Shown piece by piece: positions 1 to 9,291 of a DNA stretch of 64,000 bases. The stretch lies in NCBI GenBank assembly GCA_963771505.1, contig CAVYTO010000004.1:124001-188000 (forward strand). Direction: 5' to 3'. Both the position numbers and the translations under genes were made by a program. The stretch's first letter is position 1. Each line of letters begins with the position of its first letter. The DNA is from JAJPHW01 sp963771505 (GTDB lineage Bacteria; Acidobacteriota; Terriglobia; Terriglobales; Acidobacteriaceae). The notes beneath the pieces are model-generated. The model searched no databases. It was not told where the DNA came from and saw only the letters and a program-made list of their open reading frames with translations.

Positions 1-176
1 AGACTGGCTCCTTGAGTCTTTCTATAAAAAGGCTGCACGGCAATCACAGTATTCGTGGCCCCGTATTCCGTGAAGTGTCGAAGAGGTTCGGCAACAAAGC
101 AGCCCGTCCCGTCGTCCACATCTGTTGGATAAAACGGAGTTAACGTGAGGACGTGGAGTGGCGGTCCTGCCGGCAT
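1..176 (-). CDS. Glycosyltransferase family 4, N-terminal part (cut by window edge)
   Basis: Only the first 58 codons lie in the window; the rest runs off the left edge. The ATG at 176 overlaps the stop codon of the upstream glycosyltransferase by one base (TGATG), so the two are almost certainly translationally coupled. The readable N terminus begins with a hydrophobic strand followed by a TPFYPTDVDDGTG stretch, a typical GT-B (GT4) opening in which a beta strand leads into the first acceptor-side glycine loop. The frame is open to base 1. The donor sugar cannot be judged. As part of the pseudaminic-acid-type polysaccharide operon it probably adds one sugar on the cytoplasmic side of the membrane. 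Confidence 0.72.
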   Translation of the reverse strand, partial: MPAGPPLHVLTLTPFYPTDVDDGTGCFVAEPLRHFTEYGATNTVIAVQPFYRKTQGAS

Positions 177-1255
177 CACGCTGACCTCGCGCGGGATGGC
201 GAAAGAGCCAGAAACACGTTTTCCCATTGTTTGGTGATGACATCCCAGTCGAAGCGTTGGGCAAGCTTCCGCCCCGCCACACCCAAGCGACGGCGCAAGT
301 CCGGGTCGTTTAGTAACTGTTCGAGTCGCTCGAAGATTTCGAGGTCCGAAGCGGCGAGAAATCCGGTTTGTCCATCGACCACAGTTTCTGGGCTGTAATT
401 ATTCCTGGCGATTACAGGCAAGCCGCAGCTTGCGGCCTCAAGAATTACCTTAGGCGAACCTTCCCATAAAGAGGGGAAGAGGAAGAGATCGGACGATTGA
501 TAGCAATTCCGCAGCTGTTCTGCTGTGAGCATGCCGAGTAATCGTACGTTCGATAATCTCTCTTGTTCTATTTGTTGCGCGAGTTGCGGAGCCATCACGC
601 CCTCGCCGGCCAGCGAGAAATCCGCATGCGGAAACCGTGTCGCGGCCGCTAACAGCACCTGTGGTTGTTTGAATGGGCGCAGAGATCCAGCGAAGAACAC
701 CTGCGGTCTGAGATGCGGTGGGCGGGCGTGCTTTGGTGAGAAAAAGTTGCAGTCAACCCCGGTGGCGATGACTTGACTCTCCAGTCCGTATTCCTTTTTT
801 AAACTTTCCCTGACCGCTTCGGAATTGCTGTAGAGATGATCGCAACACAACACAGTTTTTTCCCACATTTCGACCGCCTGCGCAGAAACCGTGGGCTCAT
901 TGCGCAAGTCCGATTGAGACTCAACCGTGCCGATGGTGACCTTGCGATCGCCGCAGATTTTTCGAATTTTAATAAAGAGCTTCTCCGCAGGCGCCGATTT
1001 CAGGTAAAAAACGATGTCGTGCTCGCGGCTCATCAGCGCTCGAAATATTCCGATGGACCGTCTGCGAGCTGGCAAGCGGATAAGCGTTGTATTTGGCCGT
1101 CCGGCAATTCGCTCATCGGGAGTGCCAGTGCAAAAGACGCTGACATGAAACCGCGAAGGATCCAGACGAGAGACAATTTCCCTCGCGTTTCCCATTTGCG
1201 CATTAGGCAGCCCGGCGTCTGCGAAGCTATCCACCAGAATGCGGACAGGTTTCAT
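176..1255 (-). CDS. Glycosyltransferase family 4 (GT-B)
   Basis: The protein has 359 residues, a normal GT4 length. The N-terminal Rossmann-like half (about 1-180) is acceptor-facing. The C-terminal half carries the donor-binding signature: the strand FFAGSLRPFKQP at about 187-198 and an E-x7-E motif at E265 and E273, followed by SCGLPVIA. This supports retaining transfer from a nucleotide sugar at the inner membrane face. It starts at ATG 1255, 30 bases after the sulfatase-like gene, and its stop overlaps the next glycosyltransferase start. The sugar specificity is not readable from sequence. Confidence 0.88.
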   Translation of the reverse strand: MKPVRILVDSFADAGLPNAQMGNAREIVSRLDPSRFHVSVFCTGTPDERIAGRPNTTLIRLPARRRSIGIFRALMSREHDIVFYLKSAPAEKLFIKIRKICGDRKVTIGTVESQSDLRNEPTVSAQAVEMWEKTVLCCDHLYSNSEAVRESLKKEYGLESQVIATGVDCNFFSPKHARPPHLRPQVFFAGSLRPFKQPQVLLAAATRFPHADFSLAGEGVMAPQLAQQIEQERLSNVRLLGMLTAEQLRNCYQSSDLFLFPSLWEGSPKVILEAASCGLPVIARNNYSPETVVDGQTGFLAASDLEIFERLEQLLNDPDLRRRLGVAGRKLAQRFDWDVITKQWENVFLALSPSRARSA

Positions 1256-1285
1256 GTGCGCTTGCCTATGAATGTCAAGTTCATG

Positions 1286-2776
1286 CTAAGGGAGCGAATG
1301 CACCGCAGGTTGGACGCGAGTATCTTCCAATCGATTGAGCTGCATGTCCCTCAATCGCGCCTTCAGCGCAGAGTCAAGATCGCGAGATTTGTGTGACCGG
1401 GCGATGTGATCGCGGGCGACCTTCAGCAGTCTTTGCCGAACCAAGGTTGCGACCCCATCAGGTACAGGCGACTGCTCGTTGGGGTCTGCTTCCAGATCGA
1501 ACAACATCTCTTCTTTCTTCGCAAAATCGGTGACCAGCTTATAGCGGTTTTCGCGGATCACGAGAACACGCTCTCCAAGCCTATCTTTCTCACGAAACGG
1601 ATTCGAACACTGCGATACGCCCTCCACAATCGCTGGATTATTCCATTCTTCGTCTTTACCGGCACCTGGCCAGCAATCCGTTCCGGCGAATGTTTGTGGT
1701 GATTCGATATCAAGAGCCGCCAGCAGCGTGGGAGCCAGATTTAGCAAGCTGAACGGAGAACTCACCGTCGCCGCATTCTTCATCTCCGGGACTCGGATCA
1801 GCAAAGGAACCCGAATCAATTCCTCACCCACCTGTGATGGGGAGTGAAATCTTCGCCCATGGTCAAGAAATTCTTCTCCATGGTCGGCAGTGGCTGCAAG
1901 AACACAGCTGTCCCAAATCTTGCCCTGAACCAGCGTACTTACAAGCCGAGAAAGTTGATGATCAACCGATCGAATGCCCGCATCGTATAAGTCGACGATC
2001 TCGTCTCGGTGGCGTCGGAGCCGTGTCTCCGAAACTCTCCCTCGATTCCAGAAAGAATTCAAATATCGGGCTCGATCTGGCGTGATGGGCTCCAGGCCAA
2101 GCAAATCCAACGAGTGACTTGTTGGATAGTAGGGCGAGTGTGGGTCCATGAAATGCAGCCATAGAAAAAATGGCTTGTGGGCGTGTTCGTTGATCCAGCC
2201 GATTGCCTGATCGACTATTTCGTTCGCGGAAGGAAAGCGGCGCAGAGTCTCAAAAGATGCCGCGGGAAGTCGCGCTATTTTCTGGCTGTACTGAAAATAC
2301 GCCTCGTCGTATAAACCTTCCAACCAGCTATTGCGGCTGTGTTCATGCAACCATCTGTTGGCTCGCGACAGGGCGCCGTGTTGTGGGGCTGGGACCCCAT
2401 CACTTCGCTGATCCGACAGATGGTCCTCGAACGTGTCGAACCCTTGGTCGTAGCCGAAGCTCTTCGACAGGTAGGGATTTCCTGCCAGAAACGCCGCGGT
2501 GCTATACCCAAGGTTTTGCAAGATTGACGCTAGCGTCGGTTCACCCGGAGCCAAACCCAATACGTCGCGACCTAGAGCTAACGGATAGCGCGAAGCCATG
2601 ATCGCCGGGAACGAATAATAAGTTGGTGCTCCTGCGACGATAGCGTTTGTGAACACAACACTCTCATGCGCCAGCGAGTCGAGAAACGGCGTAGTCGGTC
2701 GCCGGTATCCCAGCCATCCGACATGATCAGCCCGCAGGCAATCGATCGTGACCAGAATCAGCCGTTGTCGCCTCAC
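1286..2776 (-). CDS. Sulfatase-fold hydrolase or phosphotransferase
   Basis: This 496-residue protein of the alkaline phosphatase/sulfatase superfamily starts at GTG 2776. Visible elements are the N-terminal metal aspartate in VTIDCLRADH (D12), the nucleophile region PTYYSFPAIM (about 51-60), and the second metal site TADHGEEF near residue 296. The position equivalent to the sulfatase Cys/Ser is Ser55, but the Arg of the C/S-x-P-x-R motif is an Ile, so formylglycine maturation is doubtful. It could remove sulfate, or act as a phospho- or phosphoglycerol-transferase on the polysaccharide. It has no clear signal peptide and sits between the deacetylase-fold gene (1 base away) and a GT4 gene. 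Confidence 0.8.
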   Translation of the reverse strand: MRRQRLILVTIDCLRADHVGWLGYRRPTTPFLDSLAHESVVFTNAIVAGAPTYYSFPAIMASRYPLALGRDVLGLAPGEPTLASILQNLGYSTAAFLAGNPYLSKSFGYDQGFDTFEDHLSDQRSDGVPAPQHGALSRANRWLHEHSRNSWLEGLYDEAYFQYSQKIARLPAASFETLRRFPSANEIVDQAIGWINEHAHKPFFLWLHFMDPHSPYYPTSHSLDLLGLEPITPDRARYLNSFWNRGRVSETRLRRHRDEIVDLYDAGIRSVDHQLSRLVSTLVQGKIWDSCVLAATADHGEEFLDHGRRFHSPSQVGEELIRVPLLIRVPEMKNAATVSSPFSLLNLAPTLLAALDIESPQTFAGTDCWPGAGKDEEWNNPAIVEGVSQCSNPFREKDRLGERVLVIRENRYKLVTDFAKKEEMLFDLEADPNEQSPVPDGVATLVRQRLLKVARDHIARSHKSRDLDSALKARLRDMQLNRLEDTRVQPAVHSLP

Positions 2777-2777
2777 G

Positions 2778-3941
2778 TTAAGACGCTCCTCTCGTCGCTA
2801 ACTGCTGTTCCGATCCACGCTGTTTCGCGTCGACGGAGACCCATCCATCGCGGGAGCGGAAGCGGCCTTGAGTCACGATGTTATAGACGTCTTCGTCGTG
2901 CACATAGAGAAGATCGGGGAATTTAGTTTCGAGAGCCGATAGCAACCGATCCAGCAATTCCAACGTCGGCGTCCGGAAATCGCGGAGCGTTGAATGAAAA
3001 TTGATCGAGTGCGCGGAGATGATCGCGGGCAGGCCTCTCGTCAACGCTTGCGCGGCAAGATCGACGTATGCGGCGAGCGGAAGAACTTCGTGGCTTGGCT
3101 CGAAATCGAGAGTGCGATAAAGCATTAACATTTCTGCATGATCAAGGTGCGGATACGATCGTGCTGGCCCGTTCTGAGCAACCTTGATCCCGCACGCGGA
3201 CCAAGCTGCAATCGTGTCTGCGTTAGCGCGGTAGCCGGGAGCGCAACCCGATGCCGGCTTCCTGCCGAAAAAGTCTCCAAACATCCCCGAGGCCTCGGCG
3301 ATGAGTTCGCGCTGTCTTGAGGCGGGAAGAAACCCGACCTGCGGCTTCTCAGGCTTGTGATATTCGTATCCAACCCAGGGCATTCGCCAGAATACGTATG
3401 GCGTTTTTGCCTTCCAGAATTGGTGAAGCAAATCAGATCGTTCGCCGGCCTGCTGCAATTCTCCTTCGACAGCCGTTTGGCAGAAGTGTGTCAGCCCGTG
3501 CAGCGCGGGATAAAATACGCCGTCAGATATGCCTTGTGCGTAGGCCTCAAACAAGCCGGGCCGCTTCCAACCGGCGGGTAGGCCTTTCGACAGCGGAAGC
3601 AGATGCGTCTCGCGGTAACCGTTGGCTGCCATCTGGGTAAAATCCAAATTTGCAACCAGGAAGTTCATGACGATGCATGCAGACCGGCCGGTCGAATCAC
3701 GACGGCTGCTAAGAAGGGCGCTCAGAGCTCGAAGGTCGTCCGCGGTTTCCAACGTGTATGAATCGTAGGGGTGTTGCCCAAGCGCGATTCCATTTTCTCG
3801 AAGTTCGTCGCGGCCTTCCTTGTCGCGAACGCCAACCCGTCCCCAATCGTCGCTTTGCAACAAGATCAAGGGACGGCTAAACGAGAATTCCCGAAGGTAG
3901 CCTTTTGGCGACCGCAATAGATTCCGCGCGAAATTGAACAT
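2778..3941 (-). CDS. Polysaccharide deacetylase-fold protein (unassigned)
   Basis: The protein has 387 residues. The pattern is that of a glycoside hydrolase/deacetylase beta/alpha barrel: a strand ending in a D31-D32 pair (LLQSDDWG), an HGLTH metal-type motif at H148 and H152, a conserved APGYRAN turn and a C-terminal SAHSINFH strand. By analogy with NodB-type enzymes the Asp pair and two His would hold a metal for N- or O-deacetylation. It is longer and more divergent than NodB, so the substrate is unknown. It starts at ATG 3941, 23 bases after the 66-residue protein, and its stop lies one base before the sulfatase-like start. Confidence 0.65.
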   Translation of the reverse strand: MFNFARNLLRSPKGYLREFSFSRPLILLQSDDWGRVGVRDKEGRDELRENGIALGQHPYDSYTLETADDLRALSALLSSRRDSTGRSACIVMNFLVANLDFTQMAANGYRETHLLPLSKGLPAGWKRPGLFEAYAQGISDGVFYPALHGLTHFCQTAVEGELQQAGERSDLLHQFWKAKTPYVFWRMPWVGYEYHKPEKPQVGFLPASRQRELIAEASGMFGDFFGRKPASGCAPGYRANADTIAAWSACGIKVAQNGPARSYPHLDHAEMLMLYRTLDFEPSHEVLPLAAYVDLAAQALTRGLPAIISAHSINFHSTLRDFRTPTLELLDRLLSALETKFPDLLYVHDEDVYNIVTQGRFRSRDGWVSVDAKQRGSEQQLATRGAS

Positions 3942-3964
3942 CAGACGTGGCTTACTCTCCCGTT

Positions 3965-4165
3965 TCAGATGTACCCAAGGTCCTTCAATCGTTGTTCGAT
4001 GACTGCCTCCTCAGCTTTGTCCATTTCCGCTGTATCGTTCTTCAATAATTGTTCGAGCACGAAAATCAACAACTGCTCCAAATTCGCGAAACGTCCGCTG
4101 TACCTCTGTTCAGCAGCGAGACAGAGATTGTTAGGAAGCCGCAATGCTCTCGTATCTTCGGTCAC
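3965..4165 (-). CDS. Small acidic protein with C-terminal RLKDLGYI motif
   Basis: This 66-residue protein begins at ATG 4165, overlapping the flippase stop by four bases (ATGA), which supports it being real. It is predicted to be largely helical: an N-terminal arginine-rich strand, a Leu-rich helix LEQLLIFVLEQLL (about 29-41) and an acidic helix ending in EQRLKDLGYI. The ending resembles the extreme C-terminal tail (LxxLGYI) common in sulfatase-fold proteins, here as a free-standing protein three genes from one. No catalytic motif is visible. An accessory or docking role is only a guess. Confidence 0.62.
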   Translation of the reverse strand: MTEDTRALRLPNNLCLAAEQRYSGRFANLEQLLIFVLEQLLKNDTAEMDKAEEAVIEQRLKDLGYI

Positions 4166-5745
4166 GCTGGTACCTTGGATGATTGGAAAGCGGAGTTCAG
4201 CCGCGAGCGGACCGCCATTACCATGACTTTGTCGTCGTCATCCAATCCCCACAGCAACGCAGTTCCCAAAAATGCGATGTATCCCAGAAGCACCACGGCT
4301 CCTATCTTTAAAACGCTGGGCGCGGCAAATTGAAATAGCCAATGTGAGACCGCAAGCACACAGGCAGTCGCAGCCAGAGGAGCGAGCAACCGCAAATATC
4401 CGCGGTTATAGGGCAGCACGTGCAAACGCTTTCGCACTTCAAACAACGCAAGAACGTTCGACAATATCCCGGCCAATGAGGAAGCGATGGCCGCCCCGCC
4501 GATACCCCACCGGGGAATGAGCATCGCATTCATGGTCAGCATGATCGCAACAGTGATGGCCTGAACACGAACCAACTGGTTTTGGTGACCAGTCATCAGT
4601 AAGAGAAATCCGACAGATCCCACCCCGCAGTTGATGACCTGGCCCAGCGTTCCGGCAATCACCACAAACCACCCGGCCGCGAACTCACGCCCAAAAATCG
4701 CCATCAACGGACGAGCGAACAGGATCATCGCTGCAGCCAGCGGAAGAGTTAGTCCCAGTATCCATTTTGTGGTGGTCTGGTACATTCGCGCCAGCAGCGC
4801 GTGCTCTCCTTTGGCGTAGAGCGCGGCAATGGTTGGCGCAAATATCTGGTTAACCGACTGCAAAATAATCGGAACAAAAGCTACCAAGGCCGTCGCAATC
4901 GCGTAGACGCCTAACTCCCGCGCAGTGCGGAAATATCCCAGCATGATCACATCGGATTGTGAAATAAGAAATTCCAGCAACCCAACTCCAAAAGCTGCGA
5001 ATGAAAAAGCGAACACCTGACGTTCGAGGGATGCAAATCGCCGCGACCGGCCGGGCTTAGTGTCCGGAGTCAGCTTCCAGACTGCCGCTGCAAGCAGTCC
5101 GCAAACAATGACTGATCCGGCAATTTGCGCGGAGAGGTAGCCTTTAAGTCCCAAACCGGCCGTCAGTAATACAAACGTGATCGCCATCATCATCGGTTGC
5201 CCGATGAAGCTATTGATCGTCGTTCGACGGACTACGTCTCCGTAGCCGGTGAGCGTCTGGCTGAGAAAGCCATTCACGCCACCTAACAACATCACGAGCG
5301 CAAAGTACCACAGATAGCGAGTCAAGACCGGAGAATGGTAAAAACGCACTGCGACGAACGGTCCTGCGGTCAAGAGCACGATGCCGAGAAAGATATTTGC
5401 CGCTACCAACAGACCCAGACAGCGAACGATGAATCCGCGCAGCAGGTCAAATCTTCCCGTCGCGAAATATGACGCGACAAAGCGCACCGCCGCCTGCGAG
5501 AGGCCAAGCGCGTTTAGCATGCCCAAAAAGCCAACCATCGTCATCCCGAGGGCATACAAACCTAACGGTTCGGGTCCCAGCGTTCTGGCTAGATAAATTT
5601 TGAATAGATATCCAGCGCCAGTTGTAAAAACTGTGCCGGCGAAAAAAATCAACGCTTGACGCGATACATTGCCCATCTGCCCACGAAAGCCAGTCACAGC
5701 TTTTGTGGGGACGTCTGGTACGCGCAATGTGGGACCGGAAACCAT
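4162..5745 (-). CDS. Wzx-type oligosaccharide flippase
   Basis: The protein has 527 residues with about 14 hydrophobic segments and no soluble domain, matching the MOP-superfamily polysaccharide exporters (RfbX/Wzx/MATE-like). The N-terminal helices contain LYALGMTMVGFLG and AAVRFVASYFA, typical of the first Wzx repeat. It would flip the undecaprenyl-linked repeat unit assembled by the neighbouring transferases to the periplasm. It begins at ATG 5745, 27 bases after the upstream KpsS-like gene, and overlaps the 66-residue gene. Confidence 0.87.
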   Translation of the reverse strand: MVSGPTLRVPDVPTKAVTGFRGQMGNVSRQALIFFAGTVFTTGAGYLFKIYLARTLGPEPLGLYALGMTMVGFLGMLNALGLSQAAVRFVASYFATGRFDLLRGFIVRCLGLLVAANIFLGIVLLTAGPFVAVRFYHSPVLTRYLWYFALVMLLGGVNGFLSQTLTGYGDVVRRTTINSFIGQPMMMAITFVLLTAGLGLKGYLSAQIAGSVIVCGLLAAAVWKLTPDTKPGRSRRFASLERQVFAFSFAAFGVGLLEFLISQSDVIMLGYFRTARELGVYAIATALVAFVPIILQSVNQIFAPTIAALYAKGEHALLARMYQTTTKWILGLTLPLAAAMILFARPLMAIFGREFAAGWFVVIAGTLGQVINCGVGSVGFLLLMTGHQNQLVRVQAITVAIMLTMNAMLIPRWGIGGAAIASSLAGILSNVLALFEVRKRLHVLPYNRGYLRLLAPLAATACVLAVSHWLFQFAAPSVLKIGAVVLLGYIAFLGTALLWGLDDDDKVMVMAVRSRLNSAFQSSKVPA

Positions 5746-5772
5746 GATCGGTGCGATGATTATCAGCCTACA

Positions 5773-7500
5773 CTAGCGGGAGATTGCCGCTGATCGGACG
5801 AAGTTTCCAGTGAGTAACTCTTTGCAATCTTCAGCGAGCATTGGTTGATATAAGCCATTCAGACTACGATCAGAAGCCACCTGGGATTTCAGCAGATGGG
5901 GAATATTCTCAATCTCCCGACTCGAATTGAGAATGCGACCTGCGCCGTATCGCGCGAATTGCTCCATGTATCCGGCAAACGGGTCCCGCAGCCATCCGCA
6001 AAGGAATATCGGGACGCCCATCCGAGTGGACTCGACAGCAACGGAAGACTCGCCGGTGACAGCTAAATGCGCGTGACGCCAAAGCTCGGGCTGGATAGGT
6101 CCTTCAATGACTCGAATTGCATCGGCTTCAGATCCGATCTGCTGCTTCAATAATCGTCGCGCACCTTTGGCGGTCTCAAAGGCATGAACCTTGACCACCA
6201 GTTCCAGGTTGCACTCTTTCGCCAGCCGAACCAGGTGTGGAAGGAGATCGCGGTAAACCTCTTCGGCGCGCCAGCCAAGCGATGAATACGGTTCCGTGAA
6301 CCACACCAGCCACGTTCGACGCTCATCGCCTCCAACCTCTGTCGCTCGAGGTTCGGGAGGGCCACCAATGTAAACGCGCTCAGGCTCCATGCCGCATTTG
6401 CGCGTCAAGTAATCCTTCTCCATCTCGCTTTTCGCCAGATACATATCCTCGTGATGGTTTTTAAAAGCCATCCACGAGTCCAACGCGCCGTGATGGCACG
6501 CCAACGCGGGGATCCCGCGATTCTTGGCCAGCATCAGCGGCAGCCTCGTATAAGGATTGCTGTCGTCCGCGCTCAAGCACGTTGTGATTTCGTGTGAGTC
6601 GAATAGCGCGTTCCACGCTGACCGTACGGCCAGCCCCCACCGCAGCAGCGGCGAAATTCTGTTGAAAACCTCATCGCATTCCGTTTCGCTGAATCCCAGC
6701 TTTTCGGCAAGATGAAATCGAAGGCGGTTCCATGCGCTGAGTAAATTCTTTTCTTCTCCCCCGCTTACGCTGCCGAAGTAGCCATCCAGAGAAATTTGCG
6801 TCACGTTCGGTGGCACCTTACTCAGCCTGGCGACTGAACGGGCGGCCACCAGTAGAAATCGGGTTTCGGGTAGCAACTCGGCGTATCCCACTTCAGTGCG
6901 AGAGACGTTCACATAAGCCGAGGGTAGAAGGACTAGCGGGCCGCCACGCGGAGCCCTGGACGAAAATCGTCGGCGCCATTGATGTTCCCGATCAAATTTG
7001 TCACTTATCACCTGGAAAAACTTCGCCCGATCAAGCTTCCGCATGCGGTCAGGATAGTAATTCAGCCTGCTGAACACAGAACCTGTCGGGGAGGGTATGG
7101 TGACCAATCGACCTTGCACCATGCATTGCAGCAAACGAACTTTCGAATCGACCTTGCTGGTGACCAGCTCGCTATCCAGCGAAATGCGCGCGGCGACACG
7201 GCGAAGCAGAATGATGTTAATTAAATCGGGAGCGATTGAAACCGATAGAACGGACCACCAGTCGATCCCGAATTTGTCGACGACCTCTCCGAAACCGGAG
7301 CTAATCCGTTCACGCAATTCCGCCAGATCGGGAATGCCTTTGGCAAAGTCGAAAATGCTGACGATCGGGATGCCTCTGGCTTGGATCGCCTCCGCGTACG
7401 TTGTGGCTGGAGCGCGGCCAAAGTCTACTATCAGATCCCACTTGCCGAATGGATAAGCGGATGACAGCCGATCGGACGGATGCAGCAGAAGTACTCTCAT
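5773..7500 (-). CDS. GT-B-like capsule/surface polysaccharide protein
   Basis: The 575-residue protein has no signal peptide. The C-terminal half has GT-B features: ACHHGALDSW (about 340-349) resembling the donor-pocket loop of KpsS and CDP-glycerol transferases, then WLVWFTEPYS, ELVVKVHAFE, and AVTGESSVAVEST followed by GVPIFLCGW, the usual phosphate-binding region. The N-terminal half is not recognisable. It could transfer a sugar, a Kdo-like acid or a polyol phosphate; sequence alone does not decide. It lies between the double GNAT gene and the flippase in the same operon. Confidence 0.62.
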   Translation of the reverse strand: MRVLLLHPSDRLSSAYPFGKWDLIVDFGRAPATTYAEAIQARGIPIVSIFDFAKGIPDLAELRERISSGFGEVVDKFGIDWWSVLSVSIAPDLINIILLRRVAARISLDSELVTSKVDSKVRLLQCMVQGRLVTIPSPTGSVFSRLNYYPDRMRKLDRAKFFQVISDKFDREHQWRRRFSSRAPRGGPLVLLPSAYVNVSRTEVGYAELLPETRFLLVAARSVARLSKVPPNVTQISLDGYFGSVSGGEEKNLLSAWNRLRFHLAEKLGFSETECDEVFNRISPLLRWGLAVRSAWNALFDSHEITTCLSADDSNPYTRLPLMLAKNRGIPALACHHGALDSWMAFKNHHEDMYLAKSEMEKDYLTRKCGMEPERVYIGGPPEPRATEVGGDERRTWLVWFTEPYSSLGWRAEEVYRDLLPHLVRLAKECNLELVVKVHAFETAKGARRLLKQQIGSEADAIRVIEGPIQPELWRHAHLAVTGESSVAVESTRMGVPIFLCGWLRDPFAGYMEQFARYGAGRILNSSREIENIPHLLKSQVASDRSLNGLYQPMLAEDCKELLTGNFVRSAAISR

Positions 7501-7520
7501 GAAATAGCTATTGGTCCAAC

Positions 7521-9275
7521 TTAAGCCGCCGAAGGGGCGCGCTCGTTCAGCTCGAAATCGGTCGCGATGGTGTTTGGCTTTCGTCGAACGATCAATCCAA
7601 ACAAGCTCTTACGAATCGAGTAGCGATGAACGAACCCAGATTTTTCAATGCCCCTAATCGATGCCACATTTGACACCGCGCTGAAAATCCACACATTTTT
7701 GCCTTCGGCGTTGAGCAGCTCTCCGAGCGCGGTGATTGCCTTTGAGTAAGCGCCTTTACCGCGGGCCGACGGGACGGTCCAACAGTCGTAAATCAAAACC
7801 GAATTCCGCGCTGGTGTGTACATCTTGCGTCTGAGTTCGTCGACATAAAAGCCCTCAAAGTCAGTTACCCAGCAAAAATGCACAGGATCGTCAGGCGCAC
7901 CCCACAGAAAGCCGCGCGCCTGAGTTGAGCTTAATCGCAGCCCTGAGCGCTTCAGGAACGACATCGTTCCTGCGTCATTCCCATGTTTCATAGCTGCATT
8001 TGCCAGTTTATCCAGATCAACTGGTTGCAACATGTCGTCGCTGAAACTTCCAGCGGATTCACGGTTGGGATTCCATTCAAAGAATGCAACCTCTCTTTGC
8101 CACGCGTCTCGCAACCGCGATATAAGCCAGCGAACGGTATTGTGAGGATGCTTCAAATCGATGCGAGAACCAATTCGCACACGTTTGCTTAGTGCGGCCC
8201 GCATGAGTCGTTCAATCCGCGGGAACTTCTTGACCAATGCAGCCGCGAAGTGTCGAAGCCGATGCCTGACGTGCGAGACCAGCGAACGGCTGGCCGTAAT
8301 ATGTGCCGTCTTCACGATTCGAGTGCTGACCCGTTCTTTGTAGCCCTCGGCCCCCAATCCAAGATCTACGCGTTCGATTTCACTATTCTTCGCTGCCTCT
8401 TCGACAATGCGAATCAGCAAACTCAATCCGGGGAAATATTTTTGAAAAGTGGTATCGAATGTCGGTTGGTACCAGAACCAGCTATTCGCAAACTGAAAAC
8501 CATAGTTCCACGCGATCTGCTGCTCGCCGATTGAAAGAAAACTGAACTTCATCCATCCAGATCGAGAAAGCAATCTAGCAAGCTCGTCTAGAAAGTTGCG
8601 TCTGGCAGGATCAATCAGATTGCTCTCTTTTCCCATCATGAGGAATCGCGCGACGTGCTTTCGATAGAACGACGGCAGCGTGGCGCCGAGCCAGTCTTCG
8701 CCTTTCGTATGCTGCAGGCGCACATTCCCAGCAGCGTTAAGTTTCTTGGCGATCCGTCGCAGCGATCCTTTGGTCTCCAACTGATTTGTGGCGGCCCGCT
8801 TCTCCTCGGGCGAAGTCAGAGCTACCTGAGCGCAATCGTAGGCTGGACGCGAAAAAACATGGTATCCGCATCGCCTCTGAGCGCGAACCACCGACTCTTC
8901 GGACTCAGCCGGCAAATTCGCGAGAATCAATTCCGCCACTCCGGATTCGCGAATCGTTCTCAACGACTCGACCAGGAACTCATTGCGGTCTTCGGGCGCA
9001 CACACGAAGTCGCAATAATCGGCCGTGGTGCTGGATAAAAAACCGGCCTCTAAGCCATCTCGCGCAACATATAAAGATGCCGCGCCCACCAATCGCTTTT
9101 GTTTGTATCCGAGCGCCAGCAGTGGCCGCCGGCAATCTCCGTACGCGCGGGCCACAGCGAGGGCCCACTCGTAGGTGTAGAACACTTCCGGCCGCTCCGT
9201 GCGCAGCACGAGTTCGTCCCACTCCTCGCGGAGTTTCGCATCGTCGGGAACTTCGCGGAGCAATCGTATTTCCAC
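7521..9275 (-). CDS. Double GNAT/FemAB-like acyltransferase
   Basis: This 584-residue protein starts at GTG 9275; the codon just before is a stop, so no longer start exists. The N-terminal part (about 1-330) resembles the CelD/BioF-like GNAT family, with FYTYEWALAVARAYGD near residue 36 and a central WYQPTFD segment preceding SLLIRIVEEA. The last 150 residues form a second GNAT-like unit, with VPSARGKGAYSKA as an acetyl-CoA pyrophosphate-binding loop (Q/RxxGxG/A type) and VASIRGIEKSGF as the final helix. It probably acylates an amino sugar precursor, which fits a pseudaminic-acid-type sugar, but substrate and donor are inferred. Confidence 0.68.
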   Translation of the reverse strand: MEIRLLREVPDDAKLREEWDELVLRTERPEVFYTYEWALAVARAYGDCRRPLLALGYKQKRLVGAASLYVARDGLEAGFLSSTTADYCDFVCAPEDRNEFLVESLRTIRESGVAELILANLPAESEESVVRAQRRCGYHVFSRPAYDCAQVALTSPEEKRAATNQLETKGSLRRIAKKLNAAGNVRLQHTKGEDWLGATLPSFYRKHVARFLMMGKESNLIDPARRNFLDELARLLSRSGWMKFSFLSIGEQQIAWNYGFQFANSWFWYQPTFDTTFQKYFPGLSLLIRIVEEAAKNSEIERVDLGLGAEGYKERVSTRIVKTAHITASRSLVSHVRHRLRHFAAALVKKFPRIERLMRAALSKRVRIGSRIDLKHPHNTVRWLISRLRDAWQREVAFFEWNPNRESAGSFSDDMLQPVDLDKLANAAMKHGNDAGTMSFLKRSGLRLSSTQARGFLWGAPDDPVHFCWVTDFEGFYVDELRRKMYTPARNSVLIYDCWTVPSARGKGAYSKAITALGELLNAEGKNVWIFSAVSNVASIRGIEKSGFVHRYSIRKSLFGLIVRRKPNTIATDFELNERAPSAA

Positions 9276-9291
9276 TCAGACACATCCCATC

